NCBI GenBank assembly: GCA_029259595.1
Contig: JAJDEW010000004.1
Coordinates: 237,891-301,890, forward strand
DNA: 64,000 bases
Source: Planctomycetota bacterium
GTDB taxonomy: Bacteria > Planctomycetota > UBA1135 > GCA-002686595
Direction: 5' to 3'
The translations under genes and the position numbers were made by a program. Below, in pieces: positions 7,564 to 17,017 of the stretch. The stretch's first letter is position 1; each line of letters opens with the position of its first letter. The notes beneath the pieces were generated by a model, which saw only the letters and a program-made list of their open reading frames with translations, did not search any database and was not told where the DNA came from.

Positions 7564-8993
7564 GCGCGCGCCCAGGGCAGAGCCTGGGCCACGAATTGCG
7601 CCAACCAGAGGCCGGACGCGGGGAGGACCTGGAAGAGCAGGCGATGCGCCGAGGTGTCCAGGTGTCGCACCAGCTCACGGTACGTGCCCAGATAGACCGC
7701 GACGTACCCGGCCAGCACGAGGAACAGGGCCAAGGCCAGAGTCCGTGCGCGCGGATTGCGGCCGCCGGCAACGAGGACGCCGACGATGACGAAGGCCAGG
7801 AGCAGAAGGCGCGTCTGCTCGGGCTTTTGGGCCATGTGCTCGAGGAAGGCGGACAAAACGACCGGGAGATGATCCGCCCCGTTCCGCGCGACCAGCTCGA
7901 AGAACCCCGGAACGACGTCCAGCTTCGCCACGTGCACGTCCCGCATGTAGCCCTGAAGGAGGTCGCTTCGAAAGTCGAAGCGCCGGTTGAACCATGTCAA
8001 GTAGCCGAAGGAGACGAGCGCCGGCCCCGCGAGGGCCGCCCAACCCCTCCGGCCAAAACGAACGGGTGAGCGGGGACCCAGGAGAGTCCCGCGAACGCCG
8101 AGTGCAACGGCCGTCGCGAGTAGCACCAACAGGCCCTCGTTCTTGGACCAGAGCAAGAAGGCGGCGACGAGACCGGCGGGGACGAGCCAGCGCGTGTCAC
8201 GCTCTTCCTCGACGCGCGCGAGCATGTCCCAGAGTACGAACACGCCGAGCCCGACGAGCAGGTCAGAGTACGCGCGCTGCGCGCTGAACCACACGAAGCC
8301 CAAGGTCCCGAGGCAGGCGAGGAACAGCGCCGCGACCCCGGGGCGCAACCGACGACGCAAGGCCGACGCGACGAGGAACAGGTACGCGAACAGGAAGACC
8401 TGCACCCCTAAACGATTCTCGACGTGGGTGATCTCGCCGGCCACCACGAAGGACCAGAGCTGAATCATCGAGTTCAGCGGCGGATAGTCGCGATGACTCA
8501 CGATCGTGGGGAGTTCGGTCGTCTGCCGGAAGGCCTCGCCGAAGCCGTCCGAACAGAAGATCGCCTTGGCCTTCGAAGCCCAGATGTGCGCCTCGTCGGA
8601 AACGGAGACCAGCTCGAGCGACGAGATCAGGATCCGGTCGGCCAACCCGACAGCGACAAGAACGAGCACGCCGCGGAAGAACCAGACCTCGAGCGCCCAC
8701 TCCTTTCCTCGCGGCGGTCGCGTTCCGCGCTCCTTGGGCCGCAACGAAACGACGAGACACGCCAGCGCCAAGAGTCCGGGAACGATGCGGGCCGCCGGAA
8801 CGTGATACGAGAGCGGTGACCAACCCCAGGCGATCAAGAACAGCGCCAGGAGAAGGTTGCCCGTCAAGAGACTCTGTCCCAATCGCCCTGACAGGTCTTC
8901 GCGCTCGAACACCGCGAGGCTGCGGGTGAACGCGAGCCCGGCGCAGAGCGGTACCCCGAGTGCCACCGCGAGGCCGAAGAGCCCGAGGGTCAC
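7443..8993 (-). CDS. Polytopic membrane glycosyltransferase-like protein (PMT/GT39-type fold)
   Basis: 516 aa from a GTG at 8993 that overlaps the stop of the upstream gene (GTGA). About ten or more hydrophobic segments are visible, e.g. TLGLFGLAVALGVPLCAGLA and LLLLAFVIVGVLVAG. A large first extracytoplasmic loop carries an acidic motif (SVSDEAHIWASKAKAI), the position where PMT/ArnT-like lipid-sugar transferases hold their catalytic Asp/Glu, followed by HRDYPPLNSMIQLW. It probably moves a sugar from a polyprenyl carrier to a periplasmic acceptor. The last ~40 residues are polar and overlap the DUF4388 gene antisense, an unusual tail that may not be conserved. Confidence 0.7.
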   Translation of the reverse strand: MTLGLFGLAVALGVPLCAGLAFTRSLAVFEREDLSGRLGQSLLTGNLLLALFLIAWGWSPLSYHVPAARIVPGLLALACLVVSLRPKERGTRPPRGKEWALEVWFFRGVLVLVAVGLADRILISSLELVSVSDEAHIWASKAKAIFCSDGFGEAFRQTTELPTIVSHRDYPPLNSMIQLWSFVVAGEITHVENRLGVQVFLFAYLFLVASALRRRLRPGVAALFLACLGTLGFVWFSAQRAYSDLLVGLGVFVLWDMLARVEEERDTRWLVPAGLVAAFLLWSKNEGLLVLLATAVALGVRGTLLGPRSPVRFGRRGWAALAGPALVSFGYLTWFNRRFDFRSDLLQGYMRDVHVAKLDVVPGFFELVARNGADHLPVVLSAFLEHMAQKPEQTRLLLLAFVIVGVLVAGGRNPRARTLALALFLVLAGYVAVYLGTYRELVRHLDTSAHRLLFQVLPASGLWLAQFVAQALPWARAQERELRASEPSFATDSSSGRGPLVDSTASGVSPPPPLGS

Positions 8994-9505
8994 CGCGACT
9001 CCCCCTGGCCGACGAGCTGCCAGAGTCCGAAGGAGGGCCCGCGCGCGAGCTCGCGGGCTCCGGCTACGGTGGCGAGGTCCATCCCGGAGGCCAGGTCGAG
9101 GACGAAGGCCTCCCAACCCTCCTCCTCTCCGAGTCCGATCGCGGATGGCGCGCGCGGGTCGTGCGTGTGATGAGTCAGCTCGAGCGGGTAGAGCATCGTT
9201 CGCAGGCGGAGATACTGCAACGGACCCCGCGAGCGCTTGGCATACGCCACGATCAGACGGCTGTCAGAGGGCACGAGTTCGGTGACCGCGGACCAGGCCC
9301 CGAAGTCGTCCCCCAGCGTGCGCTCGAAGCGTTCGTCCCTTTCCGCCAGCAGTGCCGCCCGTCGCAGCGACGCGCTCGGTCGTGCCAGGCCGTGGACGAC
9401 GAAGACGAGGCCCGCAACGGCTTGCCAGCCCACGACGAGCACGACGGCACAGGCCAGCCAGGTCTCGAAGCGTGCGGAAAATCGGCCTCCGCCCTCGGAC
9501 TTCAT
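8990..9505 (-). CDS. Small membrane-anchored protein upstream of the glycosyltransferase
   Basis: 171 aa, ATG at 9505. One N-terminal membrane segment (WLACAVVLVVGWQAVAGLVF, ~16-35) follows a short basic-polar head; the remaining ~135 residues are predicted extracytoplasmic. Its stop overlaps the GTG start of the polytopic transferase, so the two are translationally coupled and may act together. The segment RLIVAYAKRSRGPLQYLRLR and the following strand resemble the soluble domain often attached to GT39-like enzymes, but I cannot assign a family. Confidence 0.65.
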   Translation of the reverse strand: MKSEGGGRFSARFETWLACAVVLVVGWQAVAGLVFVVHGLARPSASLRRAALLAERDERFERTLGDDFGAWSAVTELVPSDSRLIVAYAKRSRGPLQYLRLRTMLYPLELTHHTHDPRAPSAIGLGEEEGWEAFVLDLASGMDLATVAGARELARGPSFGLWQLVGQGESR

Positions 9506-9535
9506 GAAGGCTCGGGCCTCATGCGGGCTCGGGCG

Positions 9536-9895
9536 TCATTCGCTCGCCCGCTGCTCGCTGCGCAAGAGGTCGATCGTCTCGACCGCGTGGCGCAGATGCG
9601 GAATGACGATGCTCCCCCCGACGACGAGGCCGACGTTGAGACCATCGAGCAACTCCTCGTCGCTGTACCCGGCTTCGACGCATCGCTCGAGGTGATAATC
9701 GATGCAATCGTTGCAACGCAGTACGCTCGACGCCACGAGCCCCAAGAGCTCCTTCGTCTTGCCGTCGAGGGCCCCGTCCCGATAGGCCGAGGAATCGAGG
9801 TTCAAGAACCGATTGACCCCCTTGTGCCCGGCGCCGAGGATCCTCGCGTTCATTCGTTCGCGCTTCTCGCGGAACGCATCCAGTCGAGTCGTCAT
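9536..9895 (-). CDS. Carboxymuconolactone decarboxylase / AhpD-like protein
   Basis: 119 aa, ATG at 9895. The family signature is present: a CxxC followed by His (C61-N-D-C64-IDY-H68) at the start of a helix, then GYSDEELLDGLNVGLVVGGS. AhpD-like members use these cysteines for peroxide or alkyl-hydroperoxide reduction; others are decarboxylases without the CxxC. Its ATG overlaps the TGA of the hybrid histidine kinase (ATGA), so it is translationally coupled to it, suggesting a redox link to that sensor (inference). Confidence 0.85.
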   Translation of the reverse strand: MTTRLDAFREKRERMNARILGAGHKGVNRFLNLDSSAYRDGALDGKTKELLGLVASSVLRCNDCIDYHLERCVEAGYSDEELLDGLNVGLVVGGSIVIPHLRHAVETIDLLRSEQRASE

Positions 9896-11562
9896 CGCAT
9901 GTTCATCCGCTTGCCGTTGTCTTCGATTCCGGATGCCACGAGCACGCGTGCGAGCTCGTTTCGGAGCACCTCCAAGGAGACCGGCTTCGAGAGCACGGCG
10001 TTCACGTGCGAGGAGATGTCCTCGTCCTGCCCGACATCGGAACCCCAGCCCGTGAGCACGATGATCGGAATCGTCGAGCCTATGCGCCGAATCTCCCGGG
10101 CAAACTCGACGCCGTTCATGTCCGGCATGCCGAGGTCCGTCACGATCGCGTCGAAGCGGCCGCGCTCGAAGGCCGCGAGCGCGAGTTTGGGATCGGAGTA
10201 GGCCACGACGTGGTGTCCGATCTGGCCGAGCACGTTCTTCAGCATGTCGAGCACGTCGACCTCGTCATCGACGACCAGGATCGAGCCCGACTGGGAAGCC
10301 TTGGGACCGGCTTCCACGAGGATCGTCGGCTCCTCGGCCGCGGCCGGCAAGACGAGCCGAAACGTGCTGCCGGCGCCTTCTTCGGAATCGAACTCGATCT
10401 CGCCGCCAAGCCCCTGGGCCAGCTTCCAGCAGGTGCTGAGCCCGAAGCCATAGCCCCGTGCCCCCTTCGTGGTGAAGAAGGGCTCGAAGAGTCTGCGGCG
10501 CGTCTCGTCGTCCATCCCCACGCCGTCGTCCTTGACCTGGAAGACGACCCGGTCGCCATCCACTCTCGTCGAGAGCTCGATCGTGCCGTTCTCGCGAATC
10601 GCGTCGACGGCGTTGAAGATGAAGTTCGTGAGGATCTCCCGGATCTCCGCGGCCACGGCATGAACGGGAGGTGTCTTCTCCAACACCTTTTCGACCTGGA
10701 TCTTGATCCCACGACGACGCGCCTCGACGTTCCACTTGTGTCGCGTGAAGGCCGGCATGTCATCCATGAGCTGGTCCGGCTCGAGGTTGATGGCCCGATC
10801 GTCGGTCGAGCGTCCGCGCGCGAAGGACTGGAGCCTGCGCACGGTGTTGGCCGCATCGAGTGCGCACGTTCGGATCTTCTCGATCGAGACCTGGACCTCC
10901 CGTTCGAGGCCCTCCCTCGAGAGCAGGACGTCGCAGAAACCGAGGGCCACGAACAGCGTGTTGTTGAAGTCGTGCGCGATCCCGGCCGCCATCTCCCCCA
11001 ACGCGGAGAGGCGTTCGGACTGAACCATGCGGACCTGGGCCGCGCGGGTTTCCGCGAGGGCCTCCTTGTACAGCTCGAACAGGAGGATGTTGTGGATCGC
11101 CGTCGCCGCATGGTCGGCGTACAGGGACAGGAGCCGCCGGTCCTGCCCCGAAAAGGGCTGAGGCGCTCCACGGTGGTCGAACTGGAGGGCGCCGATCACC
11201 TTGTCCCCGACTCGCAGGGGCGTGCAGAGAACCGACGAGATCTTGAATCGCGCGATGCTCTCGTGCTTCAGGAGCTCGGGCTGCTCGCTGGCATCGTCGA
11301 TGACGACCAGCTCGCGCGAGGTTCGAACCCGTTCCAGGATGGTCGCGCTGAGCGGAGAGTGCTCGGCGCTCTCGTCCTTCATGTGCGCGGCCAGGATGCG
11401 CGTTCGCCCGTCCTCCTCGAAGAGGATCACGAAACTGTTCTCCGCGTCGAAGAGCTCACGCAGTCCGTCCGAGAGGTAGCTCAAGAGCTGCTCCCGATCC
11501 TGGGTGCGGTTCATCGAGCGCGAGATCTCGAGCAGGCGCTGGTAAGGACCGGGCGAATCCAC
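9892..11562 (-). CDS. GAF-domain hybrid sensor histidine kinase with C-terminal receiver
   Basis: 556 aa from a GTG at 11562 with GAGGAG just upstream; the frame stays open another ~45 codons without an ATG or GTG. Residues ~20-165 form a GAF sensor. The phosphoacceptor His197 sits in GEMAAGIAHDFNNTL, a HisKA_4-like form. The ATPase domain shows FNAVDA (N-box), KDDGVGM (G1), FFTTKGARGYGFGLS (F and G2). Residues ~427-545 are a receiver with Asp476 (VTDLGMPDMNG) and Lys in LSKPVS. There is no membrane segment, so it senses a cytoplasmic signal. No separate DNA-binding response regulator is adjacent. Coupled by ATGA to the AhpD-like gene. Confidence 0.9.
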   Translation of the reverse strand: MDSPGPYQRLLEISRSMNRTQDREQLLSYLSDGLRELFDAENSFVILFEEDGRTRILAAHMKDESAEHSPLSATILERVRTSRELVVIDDASEQPELLKHESIARFKISSVLCTPLRVGDKVIGALQFDHRGAPQPFSGQDRRLLSLYADHAATAIHNILLFELYKEALAETRAAQVRMVQSERLSALGEMAAGIAHDFNNTLFVALGFCDVLLSREGLEREVQVSIEKIRTCALDAANTVRRLQSFARGRSTDDRAINLEPDQLMDDMPAFTRHKWNVEARRRGIKIQVEKVLEKTPPVHAVAAEIREILTNFIFNAVDAIRENGTIELSTRVDGDRVVFQVKDDGVGMDDETRRRLFEPFFTTKGARGYGFGLSTCWKLAQGLGGEIEFDSEEGAGSTFRLVLPAAAEEPTILVEAGPKASQSGSILVVDDEVDVLDMLKNVLGQIGHHVVAYSDPKLALAAFERGRFDAIVTDLGMPDMNGVEFAREIRRIGSTIPIIVLTGWGSDVGQDEDISSHVNAVLSKPVSLEVLRNELARVLVASGIEDNGKRMNMR

Positions 11563-11719
11563 GCTCTCCTCGGCACGCTCGTCCAGCCGCGCGGCGGCCT
11601 CCTGTTCGAGGTCGTCGAGTCGCCGGCGGGCTTCGTCGGGGTGGGGATCGTGCTCAGGGGTCAGGGGGGGGGCCTCCTGCTCGGGTCGCCCAGCCTAACC
11701 TGGAGGCTACATCGTTGCA

Positions 11720-14700
11720 TCACGAGCGGACGAGTCCGCTCAAGCGCGCGAGAACGGCGGCTCGACGGGGCTCGTCGAGATAGCTCTTTTCGAGCCCGGC
11801 CTCCCCGATGCCGTCCACGACCGTGCGAAAGACACCCAGGCATTTGCGCAACCAGAAGAGTCCTCGCTCCGTGCGCCCAGCGGAAGCGTGCAGCTCCCCG
11901 AGGGCGGCGTAGACCGACCAACACTGTTCCACGAGCCCGTGCGCCTCGGCCAGCTCCTTGGAACGGTGCAGAGCGTCGGAAGCCGTGGAGGGATCCCCGC
12001 TACGCGCCGCGACGAGCCCTGCCAGCCGCAGATGACGCGCGGCCATCGGCGGCGTCTCGTCCAGACGAATCGACGTCTCGACCTCGTCGAGGGCCCGTCG
12101 CGCGGCCTCCACTCGACCCGCATCGCAGGCCAACTCCGCCGCGACGAGCAGCACGTCGGCGAGGTGCAGCCGCTCCCCAACGGACCGCAGCGTCGCGAGC
12201 GCTCCGTCGAGTTCCTCCAACACGCTGCTTCCGTCGTCATCGACACGGCGACAGCGCACCAGCAAAGCCCGCGCGAGCGCTTCGTCGGACGGGCTCTCGA
12301 CCTCGCGCGCGATCCGTTGCGCGCGGGTCGCCGCGATCCGCGCCTCGTCGGGCTGCCCGAGGTGGTTGCGCGCCTCGCCCAAGACGTGCCAAGCGGAAGA
12401 GAGGATCGCGTCCCGCTCCCCCACCGCTTCTCCCGTTCGTACGGCGCCGACCGCTTGCTGCAGGGCGCGCGACGGAAAGCCCTTCTGGAGCCACACGTGC
12501 GCCAGCTGAACGCGGGCGAGGACCTCGACGCCCGAATCGCCACGGGAGTTCGCGAGCTCGAGCGCCTTGGTCTGGCTCTCGATGGCCCGGCCGAAGTCCC
12601 CCGCCCACGCTTCGAGCTGGCCCAGGTTGGAGAGGGTCACGGCCACCGACGTCGAGCCCCCCACCTCTTGCTTGTAGCTCAGCGCGTCCTCGTAGTAGCG
12701 GCGTCCTTCCGCCAGCCGCCCACAGACGAGCGCGATGCTGCCCAGGTTCGTGAGGGAACGCGCCTTGCCGTCCACGTCCCCCGATGCCTCGCGCTGCGCG
12801 AGCGCCTTGCCGTGCAGCTCCATCGCGCGCGGATAGTCGCAGGCGAGGTAAGCCAGTCCTCCGAGATCGTTCCAGAGGTTCGCCGCAGCCGGATGGGATG
12901 CACCGCCGAGAAGCTCCAGTCCAGCCTGGAAGGCGCGCGCGCTCTCGACCGTCTGGCCGCGCTTGGCGTGGATGCGTCCGAGGAGCGCATGGGCGGCCAG
13001 CGCTTCGTCCAGCTCGCCGCCCGGCGGTCCGTCGGCCAGCGCGGCGACGAGGGTCGCACAGGCCTCCTCTGTACGACCGGAGGCCTCGAGGCACGCCGCG
13101 ACGCGTGTCCGCAAGCGCAGGCCCGGACCTCCGAGCCGAACGGCCGTACCGTAGTCCGCGCGCGCCTCCGTCGGACAACCCGTGCTTTCGAACGCTCTGC
13201 CGCGCAGCTCGAAGAGCCGTGCCCGCCGCAGGCCGGTAGGATCGGTGCCCGGGTCCTCCGCGCGAGCGGCGGAGTGCGGGTCCGAAGCGCGTCCCTCCCC
13301 CTCGCTCCGCGCCAGCAGGGCCTCGAGCCAGGCCAATCCCTCGCGCGCCGACGCTCCCGACAGGGCTGCTTCCAGGACGGCCGCGTCGAGTCCGCTCACC
13401 AGCTCGAGGCAATCTCCCGCGAAGGCGTGAGCGAACAGCTCGGGCGCGAGCAGCTCCCCCTCCACCCGGGCCAAGTGGTGCGCGATCCGGGCATGCAACC
13501 GCCGCCGCTCGGCGTCCGTGGACCCCGCGACCAGAGTCCGGGCCAAGGCCTCGGACGCCAGACGCAGGCCGCCTGCGGGCTCCGCCTGGGAGACGAGGAT
13601 TCCCAGGCCGCGCAGCACGTCCAGCTCCGTGACGATCGGAGGACCGAAGACTTGCTCGAGTTCATCCGCTGTCGTCGCACGTCGAAGCAGTGCCAACCCG
13701 AGCGCCAGCTCACGACCGGCAGGACTCGAGGCTTCGATCAAAGCCTCCGCCTTCCGCGTCAGGGCGACCGGAAGCGACGCGTCGAGCAACGCCTCGAGCT
13801 CGGGCTCTTCGCCGCGGTGGTCGCAGGCGACGAGTGCGGCCGCCGCTTCCAGACTCCAACCCGGGTGACCATCCGTTCTCCGCGCGATGGCGCGCGTGAG
13901 CGGGGCCGCTCCCGCTAGCGCCCCCGTGCAAGCGCGCATGGCCGCCTCCAGTTCCGCACTGCGGCGAACGCCGAGCTCGGTCCACTCGAGGCCGGGATCG
14001 CCGAGCTCGTCCGAGCCGGGCCCGGTCGTGAAGGCCAGCAACGCCGGAACGTCGGTCCAGGCCGCCCGGAGGCGAAGGGCGTCGGGGACGTCGTAGGCGA
14101 GCACGAGACAGGGTCGTTGGTTCGGCCCCCGGGCACCCGCGCGCGCGAGCAAGCGAGCACGGAGCGCAAGGGGATCCTCGGACGCGAGAACCGCCACCCC
14201 CTGGGCTCTCGCCCGGCGAGCCAGCTCCCGCAACAGACCGGCGCGCCCCGTCCCCGGCTCGCCCTGGACGCAGAGCACGGGCGCTTCGGGGTGCCCGGGA
14301 TGCGCGAGGGCGCGCCGCAACCAACTCTGGAGTTGGGAGTCCACGGCCGCGGTCGGCCGAATGTCCGTCCGGATCCAGGGCCTCTTCCTGCTTGCGAAGG
14401 CCTGCGGATCGAGCTCGAGCAGGGCCCGGACGAGCCCCCTCGCCGTCGGAAAGCGCAGGTCGTCGTCGACCTCGACGAGCCGCTGCAGGAGCGGCTGGAG
14501 CAACGGCGGAATGCGGCGCCACGCTCCCCGCGGTCGATCGCGCCCGGGGATGCTTCCTTCGCAGACGTCCAGGAGTGACGCCCCCAGGGCGTAGAGGTCG
14601 CCCTCGGGGGTGGGTGAGGCTCCGGCCAACACGGCCGGTGAGGCGTAGCGCGGCGTGCCGCGCGCCGGCCCCGCATCCCCCACCCGGCCCGCAAGGCCGA

Positions 14701-15121
14701 AGTCGATCAACGTGACGCGTACGGCCTCGCCGCGCTCCACCAGGACGTTCGCCGGCTTCAGATCCGCGTGGATCCAACCGTTGCGGTGCAAGGCATCGAG
14801 GGCGAGGGCGGCCTGCACGAGCACCTCGTACAAGACCCCTTCGTCCTCGAGCACACCGGCCTCGCCGAGCTGCCGTCCGGGGACGTCCGCGAACACGAGA
14901 AAGGCCTGCGACGGGTCGTCCGCAAGCCGTCCCGCGTCCAGGAGTTCGACGATCCCCGGATGCGCGAGGCCTTCGAGCAGCCGACACTCGCCTTCCAATT
15001 CGCTCCAGGGCCCACGACGGATGACGACGGAGCGCCCCGTCCAGTCGTCCCTCCCGCGGTGGACGCTGACCGAAGGGTTGCTCGAGAGTTCTTCGGTCAG
15101 CGAATAGCGATCGACTTGCAT
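11720..15121 (-). CDS. Ser/Thr kinase-like + degenerate P-loop ATPase + TPR multidomain protein
   Basis: 1133 aa from the ATG at 15121. Residues ~5-280 are a Hanks-type kinase fold: catalytic loop H118-A-D-L-K-P-A-N125 and D140-F-G142 are intact, and GTPRYASPAVL matches the activation/APE region. The glycine loop is missing (SSNPSVSVHRGRD) and the VAIK lysine is Arg35 (VVIRR). Residues ~315-480 look like a STAND/AAA-16-type module with P-loop GEPGTGRAGLL, where the usual Lys-Ser/Thr is Arg-Ala, and a Walker B-like LVLAYD. From ~600 to the end are TPR repeats (LWNDLGGLAYLACDYPRAME; LTNLGSIALVCGRLAEGRRY). The layout recalls PknK-like or MalT-like signalling proteins. No membrane segment, so cytoplasmic. 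Confidence 0.85.
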   Translation of the reverse strand: MQVDRYSLTEELSSNPSVSVHRGRDDWTGRSVVIRRGPWSELEGECRLLEGLAHPGIVELLDAGRLADDPSQAFLVFADVPGRQLGEAGVLEDEGVLYEVLVQAALALDALHRNGWIHADLKPANVLVERGEAVRVTLIDFGLAGRVGDAGPARGTPRYASPAVLAGASPTPEGDLYALGASLLDVCEGSIPGRDRPRGAWRRIPPLLQPLLQRLVEVDDDLRFPTARGLVRALLELDPQAFASRKRPWIRTDIRPTAAVDSQLQSWLRRALAHPGHPEAPVLCVQGEPGTGRAGLLRELARRARAQGVAVLASEDPLALRARLLARAGARGPNQRPCLVLAYDVPDALRLRAAWTDVPALLAFTTGPGSDELGDPGLEWTELGVRRSAELEAAMRACTGALAGAAPLTRAIARRTDGHPGWSLEAAAALVACDHRGEEPELEALLDASLPVALTRKAEALIEASSPAGRELALGLALLRRATTADELEQVFGPPIVTELDVLRGLGILVSQAEPAGGLRLASEALARTLVAGSTDAERRRLHARIAHHLARVEGELLAPELFAHAFAGDCLELVSGLDAAVLEAALSGASAREGLAWLEALLARSEGEGRASDPHSAARAEDPGTDPTGLRRARLFELRGRAFESTGCPTEARADYGTAVRLGGPGLRLRTRVAACLEASGRTEEACATLVAALADGPPGGELDEALAAHALLGRIHAKRGQTVESARAFQAGLELLGGASHPAAANLWNDLGGLAYLACDYPRAMELHGKALAQREASGDVDGKARSLTNLGSIALVCGRLAEGRRYYEDALSYKQEVGGSTSVAVTLSNLGQLEAWAGDFGRAIESQTKALELANSRGDSGVEVLARVQLAHVWLQKGFPSRALQQAVGAVRTGEAVGERDAILSSAWHVLGEARNHLGQPDEARIAATRAQRIAREVESPSDEALARALLVRCRRVDDDGSSVLEELDGALATLRSVGERLHLADVLLVAAELACDAGRVEAARRALDEVETSIRLDETPPMAARHLRLAGLVAARSGDPSTASDALHRSKELAEAHGLVEQCWSVYAALGELHASAGRTERGLFWLRKCLGVFRTVVDGIGEAGLEKSYLDEPRRAAVLARLSGLVRS

Positions 15122-15186
15122 GCCCGGGAGTCGTTTCGATTCCGCACCGCACCACCCGCTCGACGCCCGGGCCCGAGAGGCTTCCG

Positions 15187-16422
15187 TCAGCGGCGCGTTC
15201 CGTCGGTCAGGACGTTTTGGTCTCCACTGAGCAGGAAGCTCCGCACGGCGAAGCGTCCGGTGATGACGTTCGCGGAACCGGACACCGTCATAGCACTGAC
15301 GGGGGCATGGATGCACCCATCGAGCGTGTTTCCGCTGCCCGGAATCCAGACCTGCGATTCGATCGAAAAGGCGAGCAGGTCGTCGACGGCTCCGGTCCAC
15401 GTGCCGCCACCCGCGAGAAAGACGACTTCTTCGACCGCCACGAGCGTGAGCGTCGCATCGATGCCATCGCCTTCCACGTAGATGCTGCCCGTGGAGTAGA
15501 CAACGCCGTCGAGGGGGATGCCCGTCGACGTCTCCGGACCACCGGAGACTCCTGCCACGATGAAAATGTCATCGGAGAAGTGCATGCCGTTGGCGATGGA
15601 GTGGTTCAAGTACCAGGACTGGTCGTGGACTGTCCCCAGGCCAGCACTCGCTGCTGCCTGGACCGAGCTCCCGTCGAGAGTGTGCTCGCCGTTCACGATT
15701 TCCTCCAAACCGTAGGTGCGATCCCCACTGACCCAGTTCCCGTCACCGCTGATCCGCAGGGCCCCGTTGGCGACCAAGGGGCCGTGGACGGCATTCGAGG
15801 TCCCGGACACCTGCAACGACTTGCGACCTGTCGAGGAGGTGTGCGAGACCGCGTTCAAGTACAGCTTCTGCTCCGAGGGCGTCGTTCCGGCACCGGAGAG
15901 GGCTTGGATCCGCGCATCGAACAGCGCCTGGTCGTAGCAGTACATCAGACCGAGAATGCCCTGTTCACCCTGGGCGTTTTCGCCCTCGAGCAAGCCCAGG
16001 ACCGGAAGAAACTCACCGTAGTCCGGCTTGTTGCTGAAGTCGTCGGGGAAGATGTTGAACTCGATGCCGACGAGCGACCCGTCGGCATAGGCGCTTCCGA
16101 TCTCTCCCGACGACATCAAGACGGTCTGTGGCACGAGCACCTTGACCAATTCGAGCAGGGAGACCTTGACGGCCTCGTCGTCCACCAAGAGACCGTGGTA
16201 CTTGGGCATGATCACCCGCAACGGCTTCTCGCCGATGTCGATGTTCATGCAGTTCCAATCGACGCCCGGACGAGGAGCGGCAAGGACATTGTTGAGGTCG
16301 CCATTGGCACTGTCGCTGAGCGGCAGCATCTCGTTGCTTTCTTGTGCCGCGAACGAGCCGGCACCGAAGAAAAGAGCGAGAAGGACGCTGAACCGCGTTG
16401 ATTTGAATCCGGATGTTCTCAT
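15187..16422 (-). CDS. Secreted protein of unknown function with beta-helix-like repeats
   Basis: 411 aa from the ATG at 16422; the methionine is preceded by AGGAG at proper spacing and opens a signal peptide (KSTRFSVLLALFFGAGSFAA, cleavage after ~28). The N-terminal half holds an apparent folded domain with MNIDIGEKPLRVIMPKYHGL. The second half contains repeated turns of the type SG-D/S-x-N (LRISGDGNWVSGD, WIPGSGNTLDGCIHAP, VSGSANVITGRF, LLSGDQNVLTDG), suggesting a right-handed beta helix or solenoid. No catalytic motif recognised. It lies 65 bp upstream of the kinase-TPR gene on the same strand; a functional link is unproven. Confidence 0.7.
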   Translation of the reverse strand: MRTSGFKSTRFSVLLALFFGAGSFAAQESNEMLPLSDSANGDLNNVLAAPRPGVDWNCMNIDIGEKPLRVIMPKYHGLLVDDEAVKVSLLELVKVLVPQTVLMSSGEIGSAYADGSLVGIEFNIFPDDFSNKPDYGEFLPVLGLLEGENAQGEQGILGLMYCYDQALFDARIQALSGAGTTPSEQKLYLNAVSHTSSTGRKSLQVSGTSNAVHGPLVANGALRISGDGNWVSGDRTYGLEEIVNGEHTLDGSSVQAAASAGLGTVHDQSWYLNHSIANGMHFSDDIFIVAGVSGGPETSTGIPLDGVVYSTGSIYVEGDGIDATLTLVAVEEVVFLAGGGTWTGAVDDLLAFSIESQVWIPGSGNTLDGCIHAPVSAMTVSGSANVITGRFAVRSFLLSGDQNVLTDGTRR

Positions 16423-17017
16423 TGGTTTGCTCCTGAGAGGAATGGTTGTCGACCTCGCTGCACCTGTCGAAGCACCCCACACGGGCACCTCGTATGGGGT
16501 GAGCCGCGGCGCCTAGAAGCGGGCGCATGGCGAAGCCCGTTGGACGAAGAGAGGGGCGACGAGGGCCAGAGTGGGGACCGTTCCCCGGTGAATGCGGCGG
16601 GCCTTTCCCGCGCGTGCGACGAGCAGCGCGGGCCACGGTTCATCGATTCCTCGGCAGTCGGTCGAAGAACTCGATCGGGTCTCGACCGCGTCCTCGACGT
16701 CCTTCGCGCCGAGCCCACCGCCCCCGGTGGGCACCGCCAGGTCGCCCGGAGATCGAGAAGGACAGCCACATGGAGTGCATGTTCAGTAGGACCAAGATGC
16801 GCTCCGCTGGATCCTTCGAACGCAGGGAGACGACCCCGAAGGCGGAGATTCGTCGGAATTCCCACGATCGGGACGGGGCGGTTCGAAGGCCGACGGGCCG
16901 CTCGAAGGCTGTCTCGCATCACTTGCGACTTCCTAACCACGGCCCCATCGTGCACCAGCGCTTCGAAAAAGGGTCTTTCTGCGCGACCGTAGGGGGCCCG
17001 AATCGAATGAAGACCCG
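16423..17017. other. 595-bp intergenic region between divergent genes
   Basis: No convincing gene. A possible 73-codon frame on the minus strand (16513-16734) has no recognisable domain. One hairpin is clear: an 8-bp stem GCCCACCG / CGGTGGGC with a CCCC loop at 16713-16732. Promoters for the secreted protein (minus) and the ECF sigma factor (plus) must lie here, but I cannot pick them out. Confidence 0.4.

Noticed and set aside
10006..12753. 915-codon plus-strand frame
   Set aside because: Antisense to the hybrid kinase and the kinase-TPR gene; it also crosses the gap between them. No recognisable motif.
11888..13918. 676-codon plus-strand frame
   Set aside because: Shadow of the TPR region; repeats in it mirror those of the real minus-strand gene.
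16513..16734. 73-codon minus-strand frame in the 595-bp gap
   Set aside because: No ribosome-binding site, no known domain and no support beyond openness in GC-rich DNA.
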